Shown in pieces: positions 51,211 through 60,032 of a stretch of 64,000 nucleotides of DNA (position 1 is its first letter; each line of letters begins with the position of its first letter). The notes beneath the pieces were generated by a model that was not told the DNA's origin, searched no databases, and worked only from the letters and a program-made list of their open reading frames with translations. Source of the stretch: an uncultured Pseudomonadota bacterium (lineage in GTDB: Bacteria; Pseudomonadota; Alphaproteobacteria; Rs-D84); contig CACXXP010000001.1 of NCBI GenBank assembly GCA_902771695.1, positions 118,541-182,540 on the forward strand. The letters are read 5' to 3'. A program made the translations under genes and the position numbers.

Positions 51211-51777
51211 ATGACAAAAGCAGTAGAAAAACTTACAAAATGGACAATCGCACTTGGTGCGGTTTTAATGCTGGCCGCTTGTGGTGGGGGATGTGGTGGT
51301 GACCATCATGATATGCATAAACATCGCGGACATCGTGATATGGCTGAACCCCAGGAAGTCGTCGTATACGAAGCCAGTGAAACAATAGTTGCCGAAGTTC
51401 CAATGGCAAATAAAATGAAGGCGAAAATGTACACCCGCAGCAGCACAGGCGGCACATCAGAAATGGGGTATGTTAAATTTGCACCTGCAAATAATGGTGT
51501 AAATATGATGGTTGATGTTAAAGATTTGCGTGTCGGCAAAGATTACATGGTGAAAATATTCCCATGTGGCAATTGCAATGATTACAGTTGCTGTTCCACC
51601 CAGTGTCTGAATATTAACACGCCGGTATTATCAATTGATGCGCCGGGACGTTTAACCCAGACGTTTTATATCCCCGGTGTCAGTTGTTCTGATTTAGACA
51701 ATGCAAAAATCGTATTTATGCGTGATGGTGGGTACAAAGCCGCATGGGGTAAAATTAAACGGGTTTCACAACAATAA
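51211..51777 (+). CDS. Lipoprotein with His/Cys-rich N-terminus
   Basis: 188 residues from the ATG at 51211 (ATGGAGG upstream). Lipobox LAAC at about residue 23. The mature N-terminus is CGGGCGGDHHDMHKHRGHRD, rich in His and Cys and able to bind metal. The rest has a beta-sandwich look with FPCGNCNDYSCCSTQC near residue 120. The final TFYIPGVSCSDLDNAKIVFM is also Cys-containing. It may bind copper, zinc or nickel in the periplasm, which is inference from composition. Terminator directly after. Confidence 0.7.
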   Translation: MTKAVEKLTKWTIALGAVLMLAACGGGCGGDHHDMHKHRGHRDMAEPQEVVVYEASETIVAEVPMANKMKAKMYTRSSTGGTSEMGYVKFAPANNGVNMMVDVKDLRVGKDYMVKIFPCGNCNDYSCCSTQCLNINTPVLSIDAPGRLTQTFYIPGVSCSDLDNAKIVFMRDGGYKAAWGKIKRVSQQ

Positions 51778-51802
51778 AATTGTATAAAATGGCGAATATT
51801 TT

Positions 51803-51829
51803 ACCACCCAAATTTGGGTGGTTTTTTTA
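51803..51829 (+). terminator. Intrinsic terminator after the lipoprotein gene
   Basis: A 20-base perfect palindrome (51803-51822) followed by seven T. Confidence 0.85.
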
Positions 51830-51867
51830 CTTTAAGAAAGAAATCCTGTATGCTAAACTCATGCATT

Positions 51868-53388
51868 ATGAAACGTGTTGTAATATTTTGTGCATTTTTA
51901 TTTGCATTTTGTTCATTGAATGCATTTGGTGTAGATGGTGCATTATATTATTCTGGAACCGTATCGCCAATTACTTCTGACCAAGTGATAGAAAATGATA
52001 TTCATATAACGGGGAATACGGTATTGGAAAACAATGGTGTGATACTTGGACATATTTATTTTGATGGCCCATTTAACTTAACCATTATAAATCATAATAG
52101 TATAGAAAGTGTTTTTACTATGTATGACAATGCAACAATTACGCAATTGATATCGTCCACCGCAGATATTAATACAATTGGTAATGCAACAGGATACACT
52201 ATCAATGTGACAAATGCAGATGGGCTGGATATCGCGGATGTACTTGCGATATCTGGTAATGCGTCCGAGATAAATATAGCGAATTCTACGATTTTCATAG
52301 ACGAACCCCATATAAACTTTGATATACCAATACATTTAAATAACAGTGTTTCTTTTGTTGTTGATGGATCTCGTTTGGGCCAAACTTGTGTATTACTTAC
52401 AAATATTCAAGGTAATGCATCTGGGACAGAAACAATAAATGTAGATTCAATGTATGCTGCAACATCTGATGTTGTGGATGGTATATTAAAGGTGACATTT
52501 GAACGTCAAACAAATTATTCAATTGTGTTTGGTGGGACATTTGGTGAATATTTGGATTCTTTGCGTGATGCGGATGCCGATGATAGATTCATTAGACATT
52601 TAGACCGGGCAAGAGACAGAAATGAATTGAACAGTATCATTGCGAAATCGGCGCGTGTAAATTCTATTTTATTGACCAAACCATTACGAACGTTTAATGC
52701 GTTAAATGATGTTCGGATATTCAATGATTCTGATATGATGGCGACCATAAAACCATTTTATATTTATTCTGATGAATTCAGTGGTTGGGGCGGATATGTA
52801 AATATATCTGGCAATGTTTATAATAATGTGTTTGCAAATATTGGAATACATGGTGGCAGGTTAAATTATGATGGTGAATTGGATACATATAATGCAACGC
52901 TATACGGCGGAAACTTTGATGTGTCGTATACAGATAAAGATTTCTATGTCGGTACATATGGAACGATGACGTATGCAAATTTCAATGATATAAGTGTATT
53001 TAAGGATGATAAAATTGTTGAAAATCCGCATGGATTTGCCGGTCGTTTTGGACTGGATTCGGGAATGATATTCAATATATTTGATGATATAAAATTTGCG
53101 CCTTTCTTGGGTGGCGTTGTGGATTATGCAAGTATATTGGATAACAGTGATTTAGATTTACACTTGCGTTTGGGGGCAGAAACAATGGTGGCCACAATCC
53201 AGGATGGAAATAAATATGGCGTTGGATTGCGTACATATATTCAGACCGATGGCAGTATTTATGCAATGTTAAATTCTAATATGTTATCTATTGCTGATGG
53301 TGTTGGTGGCGGAATAAACCTTGGGGTACTGTACAGCGATTCGGTTATATCATACAAGGTGGCTTTAGATATCAAATTTATATTTTAA
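51868..53388 (+). CDS. Autotransporter-like outer-membrane protein
   Basis: 506 residues from the ATG at 51868. Signal peptide (FCAFLFAFCSLNAFG). The N-terminal 250 residues are rich in Asn, Thr and Ile with repeating short strands (ITGNTVLENNGVILGHIYFD), as in beta-helix passengers. The C-terminal 250 residues form a barrel with WGGYVNISGNVYNNVFANIG and end VISYKVALDIKFIF. A weak -10 (TATGCT) is close to the start and no ribosome-binding site is evident. The stop overlaps the miaB stop on the other strand. Surface display is inferred. Confidence 0.7.
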   Translation: MKRVVIFCAFLFAFCSLNAFGVDGALYYSGTVSPITSDQVIENDIHITGNTVLENNGVILGHIYFDGPFNLTIINHNSIESVFTMYDNATITQLISSTADINTIGNATGYTINVTNADGLDIADVLAISGNASEINIANSTIFIDEPHINFDIPIHLNNSVSFVVDGSRLGQTCVLLTNIQGNASGTETINVDSMYAATSDVVDGILKVTFERQTNYSIVFGGTFGEYLDSLRDADADDRFIRHLDRARDRNELNSIIAKSARVNSILLTKPLRTFNALNDVRIFNDSDMMATIKPFYIYSDEFSGWGGYVNISGNVYNNVFANIGIHGGRLNYDGELDTYNATLYGGNFDVSYTDKDFYVGTYGTMTYANFNDISVFKDDKIVENPHGFAGRFGLDSGMIFNIFDDIKFAPFLGGVVDYASILDNSDLDLHLRLGAETMVATIQDGNKYGVGLRTYIQTDGSIYAMLNSNMLSIADGVGGGINLGVLYSDSVISYKVALDIKFIF

Positions 53389-54692
53389 TCTTTGACAAAT
53401 TCACCGCGTAATGATGCGCGATTTGCCGCAGTGATTTTTATGTCTGCCATTATTGCCGGCATATCGTTTTTAGGTTTGGCAACGATGCACTGTTGCATAT
53501 ATGGGGTGCGATAGATTAAATGACGGCCTGTTTTATCGGGACCTTCACACAAACATGTTAATGTTTTACCAATACATGTTTCATTAAATTCGCGTTGAAT
53601 TTCGTTAAGTTCAGAATCCAATATTGCAAGACGTTCGCGTTTTATGTTTTCAGCAATTTGATTTGGCATCAGTGCCGCCGCTGTATGTGGTCGCGGGGAA
53701 TATTTGAAAGAATAAGAATTTATATATTTTACGCGACGGGCAATATCCATCGTTTGCGCAAAATCGTCATCTGTTTCACCAGGAAAACCAACGATGAAAT
53801 CACTGGATATTTGGATGTCTGGACGTGCCGCACGCAATTTTTCTATGATTTCAAGATATGAATCCAAACTGTATGGGCGGTTCATACGTTTTAATACGTC
53901 GGGCGATCCACTTTGGATGGGCATGTTCAGAAATGGCAATAATTTTGGTTCGTCCCGGAACATTTCTATCAGGTCATCTGTCATTTCTGTTGGATAACTG
54001 GAAGTAAAGCGTATACGGCGTATTTCTGGGATTTTTGCGGTTGCCCGAATTAAATCAGATAAACGGAAAATCTTGCCATTTGCATCAGTATATTTATATC
54101 CGTTTACATTTTGCCCAAGGAAACAAATTTCTACGGCGCCGGTTTCGGCCGCATGCATTGTATCACGCATGACATCATCATACGATCGTGAAAGTTCTGG
54201 ACCGCGTGTATACGGTACAATGCAATATGTACAGCAATGGTTGCATCCTTCTTGAATTGGAATATATGACACGGTTGGTGCATGTTCCAATTGTGGCATT
54301 TCATCAAATTTTTCAAGCCCAGTTAAATCAATATTTAACAGTTTGCTGTCCGGGTCTTGCAAAATTTGCGGCAAACGATGATAACTTTGTGGACCCAATA
54401 CAAAGTTCAAATCCGGCATTCTGCGAAATGCGTTACGACCGACTTCGCGGGCGACACAACCAACAATACCGAATATGGCATCTTGTTTTTTTATGTCACG
54501 TATACGTCCAAGTTCTGAAAATACTTTATTGGTTGCTTTTTCCCGAACAGAACACGTGTTTAATATTATTATGTCCGCATCTGCAACATTTTTGGTTGCA
54601 ACCATGCCCTGTGCATTCAACATAGCGGCAATGCGCCAGCTGTCGTATACATTCATTTGGCAACCAAAAGTTTTAATAAAGTATTTTTTCAT
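53385..54692 (-). CDS. miaB: tRNA-2-methylthio-N6-dimethylallyladenosine synthase MiaB
   Basis: 435 residues. N-terminal UPF0004 domain (KTFGCQMNVYDSWR, TCSVREKATNK, GCVARE, three cysteines for the second cluster), then the radical-SAM site CNHCCTYCIVPYTRG, and a C-terminal TRAM domain. It methylthiolates i6A37 of tRNAs that read UNN codons such as tRNA-Phe, which is encoded nearby at 56806. Needs Fe-S clusters from the Suf genes. Overlaps the small gene upstream by 4 bases. Confidence 0.95.
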   Translation of the reverse strand: MKKYFIKTFGCQMNVYDSWRIAAMLNAQGMVATKNVADADIIILNTCSVREKATNKVFSELGRIRDIKKQDAIFGIVGCVAREVGRNAFRRMPDLNFVLGPQSYHRLPQILQDPDSKLLNIDLTGLEKFDEMPQLEHAPTVSYIPIQEGCNHCCTYCIVPYTRGPELSRSYDDVMRDTMHAAETGAVEICFLGQNVNGYKYTDANGKIFRLSDLIRATAKIPEIRRIRFTSSYPTEMTDDLIEMFRDEPKLLPFLNMPIQSGSPDVLKRMNRPYSLDSYLEIIEKLRAARPDIQISSDFIVGFPGETDDDFAQTMDIARRVKYINSYSFKYSPRPHTAAALMPNQIAENIKRERLAILDSELNEIQREFNETCIGKTLTCLCEGPDKTGRHLIYRTPYMQQCIVAKPKNDMPAIMADIKITAANRASLRGEFVKD

Positions 54693-54850
54693 TTATCTGC
54701 GTTTCCCATAAGTTTTTCTTTGGTTCCTTGCCTGGGCTGAATGGATTTCGCCGATGACCTTGGTTGGGGCGTCATCTGATGGTGCAATCTATAAGTTGGT
54801 CCCAAAATTATGTCGTAAATAATTTCTATTCTTTGTGGGGTATCATCCAT
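54689..54850 (-). CDS. Small hypothetical protein upstream of miaB
   Basis: 53 residues from the ATG at 54850, with AAAGGATGTAAAA as ribosome-binding site. A 7-residue longer version starting at 54871 overlaps the previous stop. The sequence has IEIIYDIILGPTYRLHHQMTP and then a polar, basic tail. No family recognised. The 4-base overlap with miaB suggests coupled translation. Confidence 0.55.
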   Translation of the reverse strand: MDDTPQRIEIIYDIILGPTYRLHHQMTPQPRSSAKSIQPRQGTKEKLMGNADK

Positions 54851-54861
54851 TTTTACATCCT

Positions 54862-55227
54862 TTATTTGCATGTTGTTCTGTTGAAAAATCTTTGCGAATA
54901 AGCCATTTTAGCACAATTATATTTTCCAAAAACATTGTTGTGTGTGAAAGTTTTTTCCTGTTTCTTCTTTTTCGCCTTGGGTTTTGAAATCACTATATCT
55001 GGCAATATGTCAGATATATGTTCCAAACGTCTAAAAATATATTCCTTTTGTTCTATTTCTTTGCGTAATGTTTCTTCTGGTTTTGGGGCGTCACTGGGCA
55101 TCACAACAATTGTTGCGCGTTTTATATCATCAGTTACCACGATGCCACGCATGTACATCAGTAATGCGAGTTTTTCACGCATTTTCTGGTCGGCATCTGG
55201 TGATATAAATGCAAGAATTTCAGGCAT
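54862..55227 (-). CDS. Hypothetical basic protein between gatB and miaB
   Basis: 121 residues. The N-terminal half (ILAFISPDADQKMREKLAL, then GIVVTDDIKRATIVVM) looks like a small alpha/beta domain; the C-terminal third is very basic (SKPKAKKKKQEK) and could bind RNA. It lies 3 bases after gatB and 11 bases before the 53-residue gene. Not recognised; association with tRNA work is suggested only by its neighbours. Confidence 0.6.
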   Translation of the reverse strand: MPEILAFISPDADQKMREKLALLMYMRGIVVTDDIKRATIVVMPSDAPKPEETLRKEIEQKEYIFRRLEHISDILPDIVISKPKAKKKKQEKTFTHNNVFGKYNCAKMAYSQRFFNRTTCK

Positions 55228-55230
55228 ACA

Positions 55231-56751
55231 TTATCCTAATTTTTTCTTTAAGATTTCATTTACAACACCCGGATTGGCTTTACCCCCAGATGCCTTCATA
55301 ACATTACCCACAAAGAATCCAAGTAATCCGACCTTGCCAGATTTATATTGTTCAACCTGGGATGGATTGTTCGCGATAACTTCGTCAATTATTTTTTCAA
55401 TTGCACCGGTATCGGTGATTTGTTTCATGCCGAATTTGTCGGCGATTGCGCGTGGTGTGCCGGTTTCGCCATCCAGCATTTTGATAAAGATATCTTTGGC
55501 CTGTTTCCCGTTGATTTCAGATGCGGATACCATATCAACCAATTCAGCCAAATCGGTCGGTGTGATAATACGCATGCCATCAACGACACCAGATTTTTCG
55601 TTTGTAATATCGTAATTTTCCGGATGTGCAAACAGTTCAGAAATCATCCAGTTTGCAATTCCTTTGGCACGTTCGGTTTTGTCACCAACCGCCAAATCAA
55701 ACCAGTGTGATATATCAACTGTTTCGGTTAAACGTGCGGCATCGTATTCAGACAGACCAAATTTTTCAATATAACGTGCACGTGTTGCGGTTGGTAATTC
55801 CGGCATGGTTTTGCGTATACGTTCAATTTGTTCATCTGTGATAATCAACGGCAATAAATCTGGATCCGGGAAATAGCGATAATCCAAAGCGTCTTCTTTA
55901 CTGCGCATTACCGAAGATGTTCCGTCATCTTGGTGATACCGCAAAGTATCTTGGGAAACAGTTCCGCCATTTTCATATATTTCAATTTGTCGGCGTGCTT
56001 CGTTTTCAATGTGATTTTTTATAAATTTGAAAGAAATCATGTTTTTTGTTTCGGTGCGCGTTCTGAATGTTTTTTCACCAACTGGACGAACCGAAACATT
56101 TACGTCTGCACGCATGGAACCTTCTTCCATGTTTGCCTTGGATACGCCAAGTGCGCGGGCAATTTCACGAATTTGGCGCAGATATCTTTCTGCTTCGTCT
56201 GGGCTTGTTATATATGAATTATTTTCTGGATTTTTAATATCTAATGCTGTCACGATTTCAAGCAACATAACACCAGACCGATTCAAGTCCACGAAAGATT
56301 TTGTTGGGTGCATATCGTGTTTGTTTTTCGCGGCGTCTTGTTCCAAATGTGCGCGTTCAATCAGAATTTTTTTCGGATTTCCATCGTCATCCATAATTTC
56401 AATCCAACCATGATTCACCACGGCTGGTTCACTGGTGGCCTGGGTAATCTGATAACCTTGGGGCAGGTCAGGGTAAAAGTATTGTTTACGGGCAAAACGG
56501 CTTTTGTGTGCGATTTCTGCGTTTATGGCCAGACCGAATTTAATTGCCTGGTCAACACAATATTCATTAAGAACTGGTAACATGCCCGGCATAGCCGCAT
56601 CAACAAACGATACCTGGGTATTTGGGGTGACCGTCGGATTATAGTCCGCGGATGCGCCACTAAAAATCTTGCTTTTAGACAGGACTTCTATATGTGTTTC
56701 CAAACCAACTACGACTTCCCAATCTCCTGTTTTGCCTTTTATTGTAAACAT
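55231..56751 (-). CDS. gatB: Aspartyl/glutamyl-tRNA amidotransferase subunit B
   Basis: 506 residues from the ATG at 56751 (AAGGAAAAAGAAAA upstream). VVVGLETHIEVLSKSKIFSG at the start, FARKQYFYPDLPQGYQI and MEEGSMRADVNVSVR are the GatB kinase/cradle signatures; the C-terminal YqeY-like helical domain ends the protein. With GatA and GatC it converts Glu-tRNA-Gln (and Asp-tRNA-Asn) to Gln-tRNA-Gln. A tRNA-Phe on the other strand separates it from gatA. Confidence 0.96.
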   Translation of the reverse strand: MFTIKGKTGDWEVVVGLETHIEVLSKSKIFSGASADYNPTVTPNTQVSFVDAAMPGMLPVLNEYCVDQAIKFGLAINAEIAHKSRFARKQYFYPDLPQGYQITQATSEPAVVNHGWIEIMDDDGNPKKILIERAHLEQDAAKNKHDMHPTKSFVDLNRSGVMLLEIVTALDIKNPENNSYITSPDEAERYLRQIREIARALGVSKANMEEGSMRADVNVSVRPVGEKTFRTRTETKNMISFKFIKNHIENEARRQIEIYENGGTVSQDTLRYHQDDGTSSVMRSKEDALDYRYFPDPDLLPLIITDEQIERIRKTMPELPTATRARYIEKFGLSEYDAARLTETVDISHWFDLAVGDKTERAKGIANWMISELFAHPENYDITNEKSGVVDGMRIITPTDLAELVDMVSASEINGKQAKDIFIKMLDGETGTPRAIADKFGMKQITDTGAIEKIIDEVIANNPSQVEQYKSGKVGLLGFFVGNVMKASGGKANPGVVNEILKKKLG

Positions 56752-56805
56752 TTTTCTTTTTCCTTGCTTTTTTGTTTTTTGTACTTTATTATACCTCTCA
56801 CGGAT

Positions 56806-56881
56806 GGCCAGATAGCTCAGTTGGTAGAGCAAGGGACTGAAAATCCCTGTGTCAGTGGTTCGATTCCACTTCTGGCCACCA
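56806..56881 (+). tRNA. tRNA-Phe (GAA anticodon)
   Basis: 76 bases with encoded CCA. Acceptor GGCCAGA/TCTGGCC is perfect, D arm GCTC/GAGC, anticodon stem AGGGA/TCCCT with loop CTGAAAA giving GAA, T arm AGTGG TTCGATT CCACT. It lies between gatB and gatA, on the opposite strand. Confidence 0.96.
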
Positions 56882-56885
56882 TTTT

Positions 56886-58352
56886 TTATTTCCCCATAAT
56901 CTTTGTCGGTCGATTATCTATGCCTGCAAATTGTTCAATATGTTTGGCCAATTGCAATACACGCACATCATCAAACATCTTGCCAACAACCTGCATTCCC
57001 AATGGCAAATTATTTGATGCCATGCCACATGGGACGCTTACCGCCGGCACGCCCGCCAGGTTCATTGCCACTGTGAACAAATCCAAAGCGTAATATTCCA
57101 ATGGTGTCATATCTGAATCCAAAGGCATCGCTGTTCCTGCACCAGCCGGACACACAATCAAATCACATTGTTCAAATGCGCAATTGAACGCGTCCGCAAT
57201 TAGACGGCGAACACGTGCAGCCTGCATGAAATATACTTCGTATGATTCAGATGACAACACCGCCGTACCGATAATCATACGACGTTTGACTTCGTCACCG
57301 AAACCAGCGGCACGGGTCTTTTTGAATGTGTCATAAATATCGTTGCCCTCTACCCGCAGGCCGTAACGCACGCCATCATATCGTGCCAGGTTTGATGACG
57401 CTTCGGCTGGGGCGATTATATAATACGCCGCCAATGCATCCAAAATGTTTGGAATAGAAACCTCAACAATTTCTGCCCCGGCGGATTTCAAATCTGCCAC
57501 GCGTTTTGTGAACAGGTTCTTCATATCATCAGAAATTTTTACATCATTAAATTCTTTGATAATCCCAACGCGCAATTTTTTACCATCACCCAAAACAGGT
57601 TGCAATGGTGTACCCAGGTTTAATTTAACATCGCTACTCGTTGAATCTTTTGGATCGTGTCCCGCCATCGCCGCCAGCAATAATGCGACATCGTCAACAG
57701 TACGCGCAATTGGTCCCGGTGTATCCAGTGATGATGCAAACGCAACGCATCCCCAACGTGAACACAGACCATATGTTGGTTTCATGCCAACCAGTCCGGT
57801 AATAGAGCAGGGGAAACGTATAGACCCACCTGTGTCGGTTCCAGTTGCACCCATCGCCATCCCGGATGCGACGGCGGATGTTGAACCACCAGATGAACCA
57901 CCGGCGGTAAGGTGTTTTTCCATTTGCCATGGATTTACCGGCGCACCAAAATATGATGTCTTGGAAAATGTTCCCATTGCGAATTCATCCAGGTTTGATT
58001 TCCCAAGTAACACTGTCCCGGCATCAATGAATTTCTGTGATACCGTTGATTCATATTCTGGAATAAAGTTTTCTAACATGTGCGATGCCGCGGTTGTGCG
58101 AATGCCCCGGGTCGCGAATAAATCTTTCATCGCGATTGGAATACCGTCCAACGGCGACGCGGTACCATTTTTAATACGTTCGTCCGCGGCGACGGCATCC
58201 GCCATTGCGCGTTCGGCCGTAACCGTGATATACGCGTTTAATTCTGGATTGTATTTTTCAATGCGTTCCAGATGCGCACGCGTCAGTTCTGTCGCACTGA
58301 TTTCACGACTGTTTAATTTCTTTAATGCGTCGGTAATTGTTAAATCTATCAT
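56886..58352 (-). CDS. gatA: Aspartyl/glutamyl-tRNA amidotransferase subunit A
   Basis: 488 residues. Amidase signature enzyme: AMKDLFATRG holds the catalytic Lys, and GGSSGGSTSAVASGMAMGATGTDTGGSIRFP holds the cis-Ser and nucleophilic Ser. It releases ammonia from glutamine and channels it to GatB. It overlaps a hypothetical gene upstream by 4 bases. gatC lies two genes further upstream. Confidence 0.97.
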   Translation of the reverse strand: MIDLTITDALKKLNSREISATELTRAHLERIEKYNPELNAYITVTAERAMADAVAADERIKNGTASPLDGIPIAMKDLFATRGIRTTAASHMLENFIPEYESTVSQKFIDAGTVLLGKSNLDEFAMGTFSKTSYFGAPVNPWQMEKHLTAGGSSGGSTSAVASGMAMGATGTDTGGSIRFPCSITGLVGMKPTYGLCSRWGCVAFASSLDTPGPIARTVDDVALLLAAMAGHDPKDSTSSDVKLNLGTPLQPVLGDGKKLRVGIIKEFNDVKISDDMKNLFTKRVADLKSAGAEIVEVSIPNILDALAAYYIIAPAEASSNLARYDGVRYGLRVEGNDIYDTFKKTRAAGFGDEVKRRMIIGTAVLSSESYEVYFMQAARVRRLIADAFNCAFEQCDLIVCPAGAGTAMPLDSDMTPLEYYALDLFTVAMNLAGVPAVSVPCGMASNNLPLGMQVVGKMFDDVRVLQLAKHIEQFAGIDNRPTKIMGK

Positions 58353-58984
58353 TTCGATTTCTCTATGTTTAATGTTGTCTTATGAAATTTTTTCAGAAAG
58401 TTTTTGCATTGTTGTAATTTTCTGCATGCGCGCGGACTATATTTTGGGTCTGCATACCTTGATAAATCTTCAATCTTTTCGATCACAGAATCTGCCAGTT
58501 TTTTATTCATTAATGTTACATGATATTTTTTGTGTAATCCTTGGGCCAAATGTGAATCGTCCAACATAGCAATTATTTCTTCGCCATTATCACCATATCG
58601 TGTAAGTGCGATTCTTGCATTGCCCGGGTGTAATATTTTTCCACGGCGTGCAATGTGCATTATAATTAAAAACTGTGCCGCCCATTTCGCCTTTTGGGTG
58701 TCTTGTTCGTTGTGATATCTGTTATACAGTTCACGAGAATCGTCGTAAAAAAACTTTTCGTTTTCGGTCAACAATTGCGGGATAAAAACATCATGTTCAT
58801 CGTCTGGTTCATATGCCTTTGCCAATGCATCTTCATAGCAAAGACCATACATTTCACCAAGTTGAGCCAATTGAGTGAAATAATCACCAAAAAATGGATT
58901 CTTTGATTTATATGCATCAAGTTTTTGTTGTCGTAATTTTTTCATTTTTTTTAATAACCCCGTTGGATGTATGTTGTTAGACAT
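58349..58984 (-). CDS. Hypothetical protein between gatC and gatA
   Basis: 211 residues (an in-frame ATG at 58942 would avoid overlap with the preceding gene and give 197). Highly charged and helical, with FFGDYFTQLAQLGEMYGLCYEDALAKAY and HIARRGKILHPGNARIALTRYGDNGEE, and a very basic C-terminus (KLQQCKNFLKKFHKTTLNIEKSK). No family recognised, no membrane segment. Four-base overlap with gatA argues for co-expression with the amidotransferase. Confidence 0.6.
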   Translation of the reverse strand: MSNNIHPTGLLKKMKKLRQQKLDAYKSKNPFFGDYFTQLAQLGEMYGLCYEDALAKAYEPDDEHDVFIPQLLTENEKFFYDDSRELYNRYHNEQDTQKAKWAAQFLIIMHIARRGKILHPGNARIALTRYGDNGEEIIAMLDDSHLAQGLHKKYHVTLMNKKLADSVIEKIEDLSRYADPKYSPRACRKLQQCKNFLKKFHKTTLNIEKSK

Positions 58985-59250
58985 TTATTTTGTATGACGT
59001 TATATAGTAATGTACCACGCCCAACATATACCCTGGGCAATACGTTTACAGATTTACCAATGTTATACGAAAACTTTCTCTTGTACGTGGCGATGACACC
59101 GACATTTTTATTTGGGCTTTTATCGGTATGATAAATTTCCAATTGGTATGTCGCATCTTCGGCCGCGCAAAGATTCAACCCTCGATCCAGTGGATCAATA
59201 GATACCTGTTCTGTAATTACATGAATGTTGTTTTGCTTTTTTTTTGCCAT
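58951..59250 (-). CDS. Hypothetical protein downstream of gatC
   Basis: 99 residues, 3 bases after gatC. MAKKKQNN at the start, then a beta-rich part (ATYQLEIYHTDKSPNKNVGVIATYKRKFSYNIG) and YVGRGTLLYNVI. Not recognised. Its end overlaps the next reading frame by 34 bases if that gene starts at 58984; the overlap disappears if it starts at 58942. Confidence 0.5.
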   Translation of the reverse strand: MAKKKQNNIHVITEQVSIDPLDRGLNLCAAEDATYQLEIYHTDKSPNKNVGVIATYKRKFSYNIGKSVNVLPRVYVGRGTLLYNVIQNKCLTTYIQRGY

Positions 59251-59253
59251 TGT

Positions 59254-59550
59254 TTAATCCCCGTCCATAACTTTTGGAACCGCGAAGTATCCACGTGACA
59301 CGCCCGCCTTGTCGGGAGCATTTGCCAAAATTGCATCACGAATACCGCCGTCGGTGACAACATCTGCACGCAGTGGCAAACTGTGCAATGCCGGGTTTAA
59401 CATTGGTTCAACCCCAGTTGTGTCAATTTTTTGCAATTTATCCAACCATTCGATTACAGAATCTATGTTCATCTGTTCCAATTTTTCGTCGGGGATTTCA
59501 ATGTGAATTAAATCTGCAAATTTGTGTAATTGTTGCTTGCTAAATGCCAT
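59254..59550 (-). CDS. gatC: Aspartyl/glutamyl-tRNA amidotransferase subunit C
   Basis: 98 residues. IHIEIPDEKLEQMNIDSVIEWLDKLQKIDTTGVEPM followed by the LRADVVTDGG segment is the GatC pattern that wraps around GatA. The C-terminal AGVSRGYFAVPKVM (Y-F-x-V-P-K-V) is the usual GatC end. First gene of the gatC-x-y-gatA operon. Its start region faces the ruvX start on the other strand. Confidence 0.93.
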   Translation of the reverse strand: MAFSKQQLHKFADLIHIEIPDEKLEQMNIDSVIEWLDKLQKIDTTGVEPMLNPALHSLPLRADVVTDGGIRDAILANAPDKAGVSRGYFAVPKVMDGD

Positions 59551-59587
59551 TTCTAATCCTATTATTTTGTGCAGAGGTGATTATACA

Positions 59588-60031
59588 ATGATTTTAGGCA
59601 ATTTCAAGGTTTTTAACACACCTGGTCGTATGTTGGGATTAGATTGGGGAATGCGGCGTACGGGTGTTGCCGTATCAGACGAAACACGCGGGTTCGTGTT
59701 TGCGCGCACGCCGATTGTGTCAAAAAAACAAGATGAATTGGTGGCCGACGTATTGAATATTGTAAATGCCGAAAAAATTGTTGGAATTGTTATTGGATTG
59801 CCACTGCGGATGGATGGAACGGAATCTGAAACGACGGTTATGGTTCGCACATTTGCCGAAAAATTATCGGGTCGGACCGATGTGCCGATAATGTTCATTG
59901 ATGAAACTTTATCATCCGCCACCGCCCAGGAACAGATGGGGCGTGTTCGCGTTGGTGATATCAAGGAAAAATTAGATTCCAACGCCGCCCGCGTAATACT
60001 TGAAAACGCGATTGCTATGATGAAACGGTGA
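59588..60031 (+). CDS. ruvX: Holliday-junction resolvase-like RuvX (YqgF)
   Basis: 147 residues from the ATG at 59588 (AGAGGTGATTATACA upstream); a 22-residue upstream extension overlaps gatC and is rejected. RMLGLDWGMRRTGVAVSDE with the catalytic Asp, IGLPLRMDGTES and FIDETLSSATAQEQM are YqgF signatures. The enzyme matures 16S rRNA (E. coli) or resolves junctions. Its stop lies 1 base from the stop of the permease on the other strand. Confidence 0.94.
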   Translation: MILGNFKVFNTPGRMLGLDWGMRRTGVAVSDETRGFVFARTPIVSKKQDELVADVLNIVNAEKIVGIVIGLPLRMDGTESETTVMVRTFAEKLSGRTDVPIMFIDETLSSATAQEQMGRVRVGDIKEKLDSNAARVILENAIAMMKR

Positions 60032-60032
60032 T

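Noticed and set aside
57445..58569. 374-residue plus-strand reading frame
   Set aside because: It lies antisense to gatA and the next gene, has no ribosome-binding site or recognisable domain, and its composition mirrors the GatA codons.
58942..58984. Frameshift joining the two unknown genes between gatC and gatA
   Set aside because: The 34-base overlap is explained by choosing the later ATG at 58942, and both products have separate plausible starts.
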